64,000 bases of DNA from Papilionanthe hookeriana x Papilionanthe teres. Lineage: Eukaryota; Streptophyta; Magnoliopsida; Asparagales; Orchidaceae. Position 1 is the first letter of the stretch. Each line of letters starts with the position of its first letter. The position numbers were made by a program, and so were the translations under genes. Shown piece by piece: positions 1 through 13,400 of this stretch. The DNA lies in NCBI GenBank assembly GCA_022702705.1, contig CM040431.1, forward strand, positions 31,387,520 through 31,451,519, given 5' to 3'. The notes under the pieces are model-generated. The model worked only from the letters and a program-made list of their open reading frames with translations, made no database searches and had not been told where the DNA came from.

Positions 1-780
1 TACTCTTCTCGGAAGGTGATGCTCCTTCGCCAAAACATCGCGAAAAACACTTAAAGTGAATGCCACGAGAGAAAGGAGCTAGGAGAGACGGAGATAGTGC
101 AAACCTTCCTTGTCCCAAAGCATATCTATAATGGCTCGACCACGAAAATTCAGGGAATTCCATTATTGTGCAACAATATCATTTAATTATTTCATACGTG
201 TGAAAATTTCTTTTATCCTTGTGTATTGAACAACTTCCGAGGAGCAAGGGAATCGAATAGCTAAATATGTACACATAACAATATATCAACACGAATCTCA
301 AACAGATGGATGACACTGGAAGAAGATGCAGACAAATCGAACATAGCCTTCGACGATCATTTACGAATGAGTATCGGCTAAGGAAGTGCTGTATCCCAAT
401 GATCGACAGAAGACGTCAAGAGAATCTCCTGTAGGATGGTAATCAACCTTCAAAATGATTGATGGAGAGCATTCTTTCAAAGTATATATCGATCAAACTA
501 AGGTTTGCCAGACGATTGATAATCCTCATCGATCAAATCGGCCTCCAGTCTTATTATATGCGAATAACTTTGTAATTACCAAAAAAATCACCTGAAAAGT
601 TTATAATGAAGGGGACTAATATGTACTTCTATAATATTGAGACGTAGGTCTATAAATAAGTATTCTTATGATAAATAAGATACCATTTTTTTGTTTTTAT
701 ACTACTATTCTATCTCTATTAAACACTTCATAATAGAACATTATATTTCTTAGGTGTGTTTCCAAGATATTTTTGATTCA
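1..780. other. Upstream region, no gene recognised
   Basis: AT-rich sequence upstream of the PCH2 promoter. No open reading frame of convincing length or family resemblance is visible on either strand, and I recognise no repeat ends. It is probably distal promoter or intergenic DNA, possibly an old degraded repeat. Confidence 0.4.
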
Positions 781-783
781 ACA

Positions 784-790
784 ATATATA

Positions 791-859
<69 letters not shown>

Positions 860-861
860 TG

Positions 862-909
<48 letters not shown>

Positions 910-992
910 TATTATTATTATTATATATATATGTATAGCTATAATAATAATAATATGCTATATATAGATATATATAGCTATATATATTTTAT
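784..992. repeat. Compound microsatellite (AT)n/(AAT)n/(TA)n
   Basis: A run of AT dinucleotides (from about 784) passes into about 17 AAT triplets (about 807-859), then a TA run (about 863-908), then ATT triplets and more interrupted TA and AAT tracts up to about 992. The two triplet blocks are complementary, so the tract could fold into a long hairpin. It ends about 265 bases before the PCH2 start codon. Open reading frames through it encode only poly-Asn, poly-Tyr and poly-Ile and are artefacts. Confidence 0.95.
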
Positions 993-1055
993 ACAGCTAT
1001 TTTTATATTGTTTGGGAGATTTGAAGTGCAGCATTGCATGAGTTGTGCTGTGATC

Positions 1056-1064
1056 CTATAAATT
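1056..1064 (+). promoter_or_regulatory. Candidate TATA box of the PCH2 gene
   Basis: The motif CTATAAATT lies about 190 bases before the PCH2 start codon, which suits a plant core promoter followed by a 5' leader of about 150 bases. The surrounding DNA is rich in TATA-like strings because of the microsatellite upstream, so this choice rests mainly on position. Confidence 0.4.
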
Positions 1065-1256
1065 TACATCATAGTCTAGGAGCCGTGTGGCCCGCCTTTT
1101 TCAAAGAGTTCAAAATGGAGGGAGGGAAGCTAAAAAAAAAAGCCGATATGAATCCTCTAGCTAGGGTTTGTGCTTTCCGGACCTTCTGAACTGCTTCCAT
1201 AGATCGAATTACCTCATTTTAATTTTGATATCTGATAGTCATACGAGAATATCAGA

Positions 1257-1407
1257 ATGAGCTCTCCTATGGAGGTCATCGTCCATAACGACTCCGAAAA
1301 CGTATCTGAAGAGGTATTTGAGGAGGCGAATGCCTCCAATCCGGAGCCTGTCCTTTCTGCGAGTGCTGGTTCAATTGCGCCGGAAGACGACAAGGTTCTC
1401 GTTTCAG
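1257..1407 (+). CDS. PCH2: PCH2 exon 1
   Basis: It encodes residues 1-50, an acidic, low-complexity N-terminus. The ATG at 1257 is in frame; another in-frame ATG follows at residue 5. The donor is GTTAAG at 1408 and the exon ends in phase 1. Intron 1 is 89 bases (1408-1496). Confidence 0.85.
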
Positions 1408-4400
1408 GTTAAGCGGATTCCGCCACCCTTTTCGTGCTTCTTAATTTTGTCATCTCTCTCTTCATCCCACTTGATTTGTTTGCTCTTCTGTCACAGTTGA
1501 GGTTTGTATGAAGCCTTTTAGCACGGCTCGCTCTGAAGATGTCCGCAAAGCTGTGGAAAGGTTCCTCTCTTTCTCTATCTTTTCCTCAACCTCCCCTCTC
1601 TCTTTCTCTTTCACTTAAAAAATTTTTAAGCTGGAGAAAAGCCCTAATTTTGGAAAGTGCTTACACATTTGAAAATGGATTATGGTGATTGTTTTACTTT
1701 TTCTTATCTGTTTACCCCACGGGAAAAATTCTTACATCTGCCAGAGAACGAAATTCCAATTTCATAGGAGTTTGAAATTTGAAGGTCCTGTTAGGGGGGC
1801 TTAAATCTAATATTCACAAGATTCAATCCGATATACCGCTGGTGAAATTTGTTTTAAAACCATGAATTTGATGTTTAACTGCTTGATATTCTTACATGAA
1901 TTAATGAATATATATATTTGGACGTATTTAATGTGGGATTAAATCCAATAGTCTTGCTTTAGCAGTCTCCTTCTTATGTGAGAAAATTCACATATGCCAT
2001 CATTTACCCTCAACTAATATTTGTTTTATTCGTTAAGTATCATGCACCAATTGCTTACTCAATTACATAATGATGCCATGAGAGGCACCGACACTGGAAA
2101 CTTGCTCAACTATGGTAGAAGGCACTAGACCCATCGAGGTCATAAATCACATGAATCACTCGAATGAATCATTGATTTTGATTCCATGTACGAAAGAGTG
2201 GGGATCTAAAGGAGATGTTGGTTGGGCGTCATTTCTAGTGGTCTAATCCATTTGAAACCTGAAATTTTAACTTTTTTTGGTGAGGTTATTAAGTTGAGAA
2301 TTCATGAAAAATTTGACTCGATAAATTTGCAAAGGTAAAATAATTTTAAAATAGTATATTCTAATGATTTACAAATTGTTTTATTTTTAAATGCACACAA
2401 ATTAAAATGCTTGTTAAAAGATTTCTTGTTTTATATATCTCTCAAGTGAAATTTAAACTTGATTACGTTTTGATATCATATCTATAAATTCTTATAAATA
2501 GTAAATAAAATGAATGGACACCGGAGTATGGGATTCCTGATGCTTGGTTTGCTAAGGATGAAAAGAAGCTGGCTAGCATTTAGAAAAAGGAGAAGGGTGG
2601 TTGATTTGGTTTTTTCTTTGGGAGTGGAAATGTTAGCTTCAAAATTAGAGAATTACAACTTTGAAGATTGTCGTTGATATTAAGATTTTTAATGTTATAA
2701 GTGTTTATGCTCCTCAAGTATGTTTAAATATAATTTGAAAAGAAAAATTTTGAAATAACCTAGAAAAACCGATACAGATGATACCTCTTGAAGAAAAAAA
2801 AAAAATATTGGACGAGATTTAAATAGACATGTTAGTAGGGTGACAAAAGCTTGTAGAATTATTCATGTTGGATATGATTTTTGAGTAATTAATGAAGAAT
2901 GTAAAATCATATTTGAAAATAAAAATTTTGAAATAACCTAGAAAAATCGATACAGATGATACCTCTTGAAGAAAAAAAAAATTATTGGAAGAGATTTAAA
3001 TAGACATGTTAGTAGAGTGGCAAAAGCTTGTAGAATTATTCATGTTGGCTATGATTTTTGAGTAATTAATGAAGAATGTAAAATCATATTGGATTTTACT
3101 TTAGCTTATGATTTTGTTATTGTTAATATTTTATTTAAGAAAAAATATGAGCATATTATTATTTATAAGATGAATTTAATAAAATACAAATTGATTATTT
3201 TTTTATGAGAAAAAGATAACGTCGAGAATGTAAAGATTGTAAGTTCATTTCAAGAAAAAATTTAAGTACTCAATATCGATTATTAGTTCTGAATTTTAAG
3301 ATGAGGAGTTGTAAGATTAATAATATTGAAATATTATCATAAAGTTATATGGGGTCACTTTAAAGACAAATAAAATTATTTCTATGAGTAAAATTCAAGA
3401 TTTAAGATTTGAGATGTTCTTGAACAAGCTAATTCTACGCGGGATAAAATAATAAGTGCTATTAAATAAATTACAAAAGATGTACTTGAAGAATAAAAAA
3501 GAAATATTTTTATAAAATTTGATTTAAATGTAAAACCTTAGAAAACTAGAAATACTATAAGATGACCCGAATGGTGTCTAAGAGAGTAATTTGACACTGA
3601 AAATTCTATTTTTAGTGATCTTTATAATATATTATGTACTAAATAAAATGAAAAATATATGTATAAACTTGTCAAACAAAGATAAAAGAAAAATAATGAT
3701 TTAATTAAAGTAAAATGTATTAAAGATGAACATCTATAAAGGAATATATTCGGTGAGCTATTTTGATAAACTTTTCAATGAAGTTTCTAAAAATAAGATC
3801 GGTCTTAGTGCTCTTAATATCATTAATAATGGTAAAACTTTTTATTTTTACTGTAGGATTAATAAAAAGGAAGTTGAGGAGGCTTTAAAGAAAACTAACA
3901 TTGAAAAATCAGTAGGACCGGATGTTATCCCAATTGAAGTGTGGAAATATTTAGGAGATTTGAGAGTTTGTTGGCTCACTAAATGCTTTAATATTTTTTT
4001 GAAAACTAAAAAGATGTCCGAGGAGTCGATGAAGAGTATTTTTTCTCATCTCTAAGAATAAAGGGGATGCATAAGAGTTGCAAATTATAGAGGAATCAAG
4101 TAATGTGTCATACTTTAAAATTATTAGAGTAAGTGAACATAGGTTAAGATGTGATACAAAGATTTCTTATAATCAGTTTGGATTTATGCCAGGCAAGTCT
4201 ACTATGAAAGCTATACATTTATTGAGAGGTTTGATGAATAAATACAAAGAGAGTAAGGATGATCTACATATGATTTTAATTAATTTAGAAAAAGCCTAGG
4301 ATAAGGTTCCAAAAGAAGTTCCCTAGAGAGTTCTAGAAAAGAAAAATGTTGATGTGACTTATATTTACGTCATTAAAGATATGCATACTAGATTTGTTAC

Positions 4401-7400
4401 TTGTGTTCGAATAGAAAAATGATGGCCGAGTGATTTCGTATTTCAATTGGATTACATTAGAGATCGGCTTTAAGCTCATATCTTTTTGCTTTTGTTATGA
4501 ATGCTTTTACTAGACATTTACAGGAGGATGTACCTTGGTGTATGTTTTTTGCTAATGATATCCTTCTTGTGGATAAGACTAGAGAAAAAGTTCAGAAAAA
4601 ACTTAAATTATGAAGGTTTGCATTGGAGTCTAAAGGTCTTCGTTTGAGTAGATCTAATATGGAATACATGGCATGTAATTTTAGTAGTAGCAGCTCAAGC
4701 GGCAAAGTCTTAACTATGAGTGATCAATTCATTAAAAGGTGTGAACCTCTTAGATATCTCGCGTCTAATGTCCAAAGTGATGGTGATATAGATGGGGATG
4801 TTATTAGTAGAATTCAAGTTGGTTTGTTGAAGTGGAGGAATGCATCTGACCTATTGCTTAAACCTAAAGGAAAATTTAATAAGACGGTGGTGAGACCTGC
4901 AATGCTTTATGGTGCAGAGTGTTTGCCTTTAAAAGAGAAGCATAAAACAAAGTTAGGTATTGCTGAGATGAGAATGCTTCGGTGGATGAGTGGCTTGACA
5001 CTTAGAGACAAAATGCAAACGAATATTTTCGTGGAAAGCTTGGTGTAGCTCGATGTCAGACAAGATTAGAGAGAATCGTTTTAGATGGTTTTGTCACATT
5101 AAATGTCGACTTTCTGATAATCCGGTTGCAGATGTTTTAGATTTAACTTATGTTAAGAAAGGCAGAGGTAGACCTAAAAAAGGGCATATTGCATAAAAAT
5201 GATCTTAATCTATTAGAATTAAATAGAAATATAACACTCAATAGGACACAATGGAGGAAAAGTATTCATGTAGCAGACCCACTTAGCGGGATAAATGCTT
5301 GTTGTTTTTTTGTTGGAAATTTTAGCTTCAAGTTTCTATGAGAAAGAAACTACAATAGCTAAAATTAATATATCTGGGTTAGTTCAATGTTCCAGATTAC
5401 TCATTTCTAGTTTATTAAGGAAAAACTATGGATGTGTTGTTCCTTTTCTGCTGATTTTTCTTAGTGGCATGCTTCATACCCAAAATTCTCACCGACTGTT
5501 GGGTCTACGATGATGATCTATGTAATTGCTTTTTGATAGAAGAATATTAATTTCTAAATTTGAACAAGCAAATGCTATTAACAATGGGTTCGGCCCTTAC
5601 ACCTAGGCCTGCCGTCCATTTTTGTTGTTTTCAATTAATACTTATCATGATTACCCTAAGAATTGTGCAGACTAGTTCTTTGCACCACCAATTATATTCA
5701 CTATATTTATTTTGTTTTTAGATGTAGATGCAGTACTTTTGAAGTATAAGCAGTGGGAAAAAGTTTATAGGTTTGAGTATAAGATGGTGGTACTTAATAG
5801 TCTAGAGATGTTAATATCTAGAGTTTTTTTATTAAATGAGGTCAACTAGAATTTGAAACCTTATCTAAACCGATTGTGGGATAAAATGATTGATTTATTA
5901 TGATAAATTTTCTGCTTGCAAGCAGATTTGGTGGTGCATGAGGAAACATAAAAAAAGTTTTAAAAGAAACTCGCTTTTAAGAATGATATAACACAAATAT
6001 TATAGCAATGTTGTAAAATTAAAGAATTAAAATGTGTTGCTCAGAGGATAATAAGAAAAAAGTGATAAGCAAAAGTGATGTTATAATGTTTTATGACTTA
6101 TAACGTAATTTAGGTTCTAACTAATACTGTAGAAAAAGAGTTTTATTGAGTAGCTAAGTGCAATGAAAGGATATTAATAACTTTTAATTGATTTAGGTGA
6201 ATTAATAGTAAAGAGACATATCTTTGTTTAACAGTGAAAGCTTTATAGCATAATAGAAATATTATTTTGAAATGTGATCAAATGAAAATATTTTGAAGGA
6301 TATGCCTTTAATAAGATATATAAACACTAGTTAGTAAAATTAATTTATTTTAAAAGGTCATGTTTAGTAAAACTTCAATCCTAATCAATCTACTTTATTA
6401 AGACTCACATGTTATGTGAGATATATTGGTAATACGATTAATAAGTCATTTTAGTGAAATTATTGAAACTAGTGACTCATTTGGTAATGTTCTTTTATTG
6501 CCATTTTATGTTGTCCAAAACTAGACATCATTAATTATGTTGTGATGAACTGATTGTCTTTCATTATGTTGCGTATGGTTGTGGTTCTATGGATGTTGTT
6601 GCATGTTTTTGGCCCAAATCAAAATTTTGGAATATCTTTAGCAAATTAAATGCAAGGGAATACCAGATGATTCATACAATATTTTTTGTATTTTCAGAAC
6701 AACAAATTTTATTTGGGTGTTAATAGGTAGATGGTATTCTAATTTTGATCCAATATAACGATTTATGGAAGATATTGTCGAAATGAAGATGAAAAAAAAT
6801 CAAATTAAAAAATAATCATTTTGATTTTATACTTGATACATCAACTATGGAGGCCACCATTGCGATAAGATAACAAATGAAAAAGTGTACTGGAGAACAA
6901 TAGAGTTTTATATGATTTTTTATTTCAAAAAGGCATACTAGTCAGAGTAAATATTGTTTATTAAATATCTTGTAGTAAAATAGCACACACACATGTGATA
7001 AAATTACTAGTGTAAGATTATATGTGATTCAAATTTCTGTATTTAAATCCTCTCTTTTTAGTTAGAACTTGCGATTATGTTTTGAGAAGTTCAAGAACTT
7101 TATTTGGCTGTTATTTGTTTGGCTTATGTTATTATTTTCCCTCAATGGCTTCTGTGATATGTTATCAACAACAACTTATAAAATGTGATTGTTTCCTTTA
7201 ATGTTAGTGGCTTCGTAGTTTTGGATTCTTTGGTTTCTATGATATTTCTTATGGGACTTGATGATGGTTTATTTAGCTTCTATCTTTTTATTTGTGAATT
7301 GAGAGAATAATTCCAATTATTAATCGGTGTCCGAGCGATTTAGAAGTGCAATGTTATTTGATTTCTTTTTTGATGAAACAAATTCATGGTTGGATATAAT

Positions 7401-10400
7401 ACTTCTTAGCCTTCTAAATTTTGAGAAAGTTATCTTCTTGTGCCAACATGAGATCAGGTTCTCGCATATGGGGATCTATTATCTTTCTTACTATTATTAT
7501 TTAATTTTATTAATATATGAACTTACACTTTTAATTTAAATATAATGTATACACAGTAAATGATAAAAAACATAAGTGATAACCGAAATAACACATAATT
7601 GGTAGATAAAATAGCTAAAATAGATTTAAAGTAAGCACAAGACAAAAATTAAGGCGACGGATCTGGCGTGGAAGTGAGGGGTGGAGGCAGACGACTCGCC
7701 GAAAGGGTCTTAGAGGGACTCAGTGGCTGCTAGGAAGACGCTGGCAAATAATGGATGTGCAGTGCAAATGAATGTTCCTATTATTACTTATTGGTTTCTC
7801 TGGATGGCTACGAATGAAATCAAGCTTAAAGGTTCTGTGCTGGCTGAGGAGGATATTTTCAAAAGCATTAGAGGTTTCTTTATTAAGACGTTTAAGTTTG
7901 GTAAATTTAAGAAACTTATTTGTTGTTAATTGAGGAATATGTAAGTTAATTCTTTTATTCCTATGGAAGTCAAGTCTAATATCGTTCTCATTAAATGGAA
8001 GGCTTTTATGCTAGACTATATCAAAGTGAATGTGGATGGCAGTTGGAAGAATAATCTTGCTGGTATTGGAGGGGGTTTGAGAAACTGTTATGGCAAGGAG
8101 TCGAAGGGGGACTTGACACGTGGGGAGGTGCGGTCAGGAGTGGTGGAGGTCACTGGAAGGACCTTGGAAGTTTGACGACCGACCGATGGATGCTTGGAGT
8201 AGCAGGATTGTGGCTGCTGTGGGGGAATGACGATACCTGCTACTAGTGGAAGGAGACCGATAGTTGAAGTAGTGGAGGAACGGTGCTGGAAGGTTGCCGA
8301 CAACAACGTAGAGTGGGGAGGTAGTCACCACTTCAGGTGGGGTACTGCCGAATCACTCCCACCGTCGGATACAACCCTCAGAAGAGGGAACGATGTGGAG
8401 GCAGACTTTGAATCAGAAATCACAAAGACAACAACTTGTTAGACCAAAGAAAGAACGTGCATAAATAAGGAAGAAAGGAGACAGCCAAGATACTAGGAAG
8501 GAAGGAGGTGAAAAAGTGGAAGGGATTTGATGAGGTGAGTAGCAACTAGGGGGTGAGTCGTAAGTTTAGGGCATTGGAGTGAATCAGGCATGAGAGTAGA
8601 GAGGGGCGAGTATAATAATGGACCCGATTTGGTCCGGCCCAGAGTGAAGGCTGGACCGGCTTGCTTCTTGTCTCGCTCGACCATACATGCTTAAGCCGTC
8701 CCACATCAAAATCATCCCTATTGATATTGACGAATTGGCTGAGCAATATGATACCCTAACCTTGACCAATTATCAGCAAAATTACCCATATGATGTATAA
8801 TCAAATATATATTAATTTCATCTTTGGCTCATGTTTTCTTAATCCATAAATTTCTAAACAATATCATTTGGAGTGAATTAATTTGCTTCCACATCTCAAT
8901 ATATTTATTTATTAATCGAGCACGAGAATAGGAGGGGCGAGCGTAATAGTGGACTCAGACCTGTCCGATCCAGCTTAAAGGTTCAGGCTGACCGGCTTAC
9001 TTGTCGAGCTCGGCCAGTCACGCTGAAGCAACTCCACGTCAAAATCAACGCTATTGAATTCGATGAATTAGTTGAGCAATATGATAACATAACCTTGACA
9101 AATTATCTGTAGAATTACCCATTTGATGTATAATCAAATTTATATAAATTTCATCTTTGTCTCTTGTTTTCTTAATCCATAAATTTCTAAACAATATCAT
9201 ATGGAGTGGATTAATTTGCTTCCACATCTCAAGATATTTATTTATTATGATTATATTAAAAAAACTTGAAATTTAAATCTCCATCATTCTTGTCAAGTCT
9301 AAATCATTATTATCACTATTAATATTTAAGTATTTTTTAATAAATCTATGAAGACATTATATTTATTTCCATGGCCTTTATAATATATTTTTGTTTTAAT
9401 TTGAATGCACATTTGTATGTTGGTATTTTTGTTGTTTGTTTGATCTTATATAATTTAAATTGCATCATTCATCAATCATTGACATGATTTATATGAAAGT
9501 ATATGCAAGAAACTTAGTTTTAATGATAACAATTACAAACTTGCTGATATTTTATGGAGAGACGTGGTATTCCTTTTTAAATTGTGAAATGTTTGCTGCA
9601 GGAGGATTTATGAAGTTGATTGCTTTTATGATTTGACCATATAAAATCACGCAACACATTGGGATGAACTTATAAGTTGGAAATTCTAGCAATTTTTGGT
9701 ATTAGTCCAATTTTTAGTTTTTGTTTTAATATTATTTTCTGAACCATAAACCAATGCCACGTGTTCTTATACTTTCAATCTGCTTCTTTGGAATTAACAA
9801 ATGTACATGTTAAGCTTATTTTTATTTTAGGTATTTTGGGAGATGAAATCATGTTTACTAGCTATGCTGGACACCCAAGGTATTTTAGAAACTGGAAAAG
9901 CAGGCCACTTGATAATATATGGATGTTCTTTATAGGAAGTATACTTATTATGTCTAGTTCTATCTAATGAATATCAATAGATTAACCATAAGCCAACCTT
10001 GTCAAATCGGATAGATTGATGTGAAACTGTTACCAATTGTTGGACAAAAAAGTACGCGCCTTTATAATCAAGTTGATCAAATGTAGGTGTAAGAATTTAA
10101 GTTCTAGAGTAGTCAATTTTGAAGTGAAGATGACGAGTTAAAGAAAAAAGTAATGCCTAGAAGACTACAAATCTAATGATAAGGAGAGTGCAAGGTTACT
10201 GAGAAGTTAATTGCTATAATGTTAGATTATGAAGTGATGTTTACATGTGATAGATTTAGATACTTTGGCGCCATTTTGTGAAAGAAAGCCAAAATAGAAT
10301 AATAGGTTTAGAGGATTAAACTGGGTTTATAAAATAGGAATTGCCTTGATATATTTTAGAATATGTGCACTTTTAAATTAATTTTTGAAACAAAAATGGG

Positions 10401-13400
10401 ATCCGTTGTGCATGGATGCAAACATCCAAAAAAATAAATCATAAAATTTAAAAAGATATTAGAAAATATATTTAAATGGTTCACGTAGTGATAATGGAGT
10501 GAAGATGCACCAATGGGTTGGTAGATTTTGCCACTGTCACATGAATGGGAGTAAATGGGTATGCAGAAGGGGGAGTATAACTCGATGCTTCAAATAAGGA
10601 TTTGCATAAGTTAAAAGATTGTTATCGCCCTTGCAACGCTAACAAAATGAATGAAGTATTTATACAGCTTACCTTAAATATTTGGGTAATGTTAAATGAA
10701 ATATGTGTTTTTTTCTTGAAATTTGAACTATGGTCAAAATATAAATATTGTTTAAAGGTACATGTTTTCTTTTTTATTGACTAGATGACTAGAATTTTGA
10801 GCACTTGTTTTTTTCTATACTTTGTTTTCTTGACCTTTGTTTGCTTTATCATGAGGTTGTATCTTTTGTTCAAGATTTATTTTTTTCCTTGGGATGCTGT
10901 TTTTTATTCTCATTAAATTGTTTAGGATGCTTGAAAAGAGAAATTTAAGCTATTCTGATGGTCCAGTTGCAGTGCCAGTGGATGATTCTTTTCTCACTGA
11001 AAATGTTGAAAGAATAACTATATGCGACACAGGTATGCCATCTTTTTTTAGCACAGTTTTATTTCTATATGATTTCTAATTACACCAATATTATCTGTAG
11101 ATGAATGGGTGGAGAACCACAGAATTCTCTTGTTCTGGCAAGTCAAGCCTGTTGTGCATGTCTTTCAGGTATATTTAGAGTTCTTGTGCGGTTTGATATA
11201 CCTTTTAAAAACTTCAATGGTTCTGTTTGATCGCTACAATCAAAACTCTGAAGTTCTTTACATGCTTTATCATTTGAGCTCGTGCAGTAATTTCTTCCGG
11301 TGTTATCTATTTTTTTGTTCAATTTTTTTCCTTTCTTTTTGTGAATTATAATTGAGTGATTAATATTTTTTATTTATCTTGATGGTCTCATTAGAGGAAC
11401 AACGGGCTAATTCTATGTCAATCCAGCAGCCTATGGAAGAAGTCTGTTTTGGGGAATCTAGTTTAGCTCTTTTCAATATATCTTATGTTTCGATGTGCTA
11501 ACTGTTTTTGGAGATGTTAAATTTCCTTACTCTTTATTTGTTGATCCTGTATTAATTTTTTGATCAAGGAGCTTTCTGGTACAAGGAGAAAACTTAACTT
11601 TGTATTTGCAAGATTTTTTTTTTTTGACTTGAATTTTTTGAACTTGTGTGCTTTACTTCATAGCTCATGTCCTCCATAAATTATTTGTCTAACAGGAAGT
11701 TTATTTTGCATGCTTCTAAATTCAGCCAAACCAAACATCCTTTGAGTAGAATTTCACCTGCTGTTGTCGGCAATGACATTTATGATCGAGGCCATGATTT
11801 GGAAAACTTGGTAAATTTTATTACCTGTTTTAAGTTAAAATAAGAATTTAATTTTTTAAATATAATTTTGTGGCCACTTAGATATAAGTAACCAAAAAGT
11901 CTGAGAAAATTAGCATTGGGGTTCTGGAGTTAGTTGACAGATAAAGTTTTGAACTACGGCCACAATTGGTTCGATTGAGCCAAGTCAAGTTTGAGATAGC
12001 AGCAAAATGAAATTAGTTTAAATCTCGATGATAATGGTTGGTGGAATCTTGCGGCATTGGCAGACGGCAATTAAGGTCGGCTTGAGCTGATAGACAGACA
12101 GAGGAAGCAGGCTGGCTGCAGGAGTTGATGACGGAGGCTAGTGGTTGGTAGGCGATAGACAGACAGAGGAAGCAGGCTGGCTGCAGGAGTTGATGACGGA
12201 GGCTAGTGGTTGGCAGGCATAGTGAAGTCAAGCAATGCTTCACTCTTGTGGTGTTGAAAATGAATTAAATGGTGAATCCCAAATATTTTAAAATATAACT
12301 TTGCATTCCTTTTTCATCTTGTGGAATGTAGTTCTTTTCTTTGATGATTTTTCACAAGTAGATCAATTGTCAGCACATCTGGACAAATTCATAGAATTCA
12401 ACATCACTGGACTTTATGTAGGCTTTGCTCAGTTTGCAGTTTAAATTTTTGCCATCTTAGAAGTATGGATCGACCATAAAACAAGATTATTATACACATT
12501 ATTTGACATTTTTGATATTAGGGAGAGATTGAAAAAGTAAACTACTAACTATAACAGCCATGCTCCCATGATCAGTGATCAAATTCTAGAATTGGTGGGG
12601 AGGCTTTCTGTGATGTTAATTGTTAAGTTTTTCTTCGGTAAGAATTTCAACCTGAAAGTAAATCAAGTGCCAAGTATTATACAGATTGACTATACGAGAC
12701 AAAATGTCTAATTGGCTAATTCAATAACTAAGTTTAGTATTCTAATACTTACGGTTCATCTTGTAAATGATTTATAAATTAGTCAGATCCAACTACTAGT
12801 GCACCCTAAGACATCAATTGTTTTTGTAAATATCGAGCTCCTATAGTCCTCAAGAGCATGACCTTTATCATTAAATGTATATTCAGAAAGCAACATTGTG
12901 GTTCTGCAGGGAAGGGGGATATGGTATTGAATATTGGGGAATAAAACTAGTAGATGGCAGTTGGCTACTGAATCAAAGGGACATTTGGGGTTAGGAGAAG
13001 TAAATCTTTAAGGCTTGGTAGAATAGGATAGAAGGAAACCATAGCAATATAAACAATTAGAAATGATAATTAGATTGAATCTAACCATTTTTCATATGAA
13101 TACAATTACATAAACTATAAATGACTGAACTAAGTGATTATAATGTCAAATCCATAAATAAAGCTTCACAATCAAATATAAAATTCCAAAATGATCAAGA
13201 TAATACATTTTTTGTGTTTCTTTTTATTGCAAACTTTGAAATATCCATCTACTTAAAATTTTAGTTTCCTAATTAGTCTTGTTATTCCTTTCTCTAACGT
13301 TAATGAGCCTGGGCAAGCGTCCAGCCATGTTCTTAGGTGTACTGAAATTTCTTTTCGTTGATTTATGATGTTTTGTTTTGTTGGTAATTACTCCATTTCT

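Noticed and set aside
754..1041. Open frames of poly-Asn, poly-Tyr and poly-Ile on both strands
   Set aside because: They are translations of the AT/AAT microsatellite.
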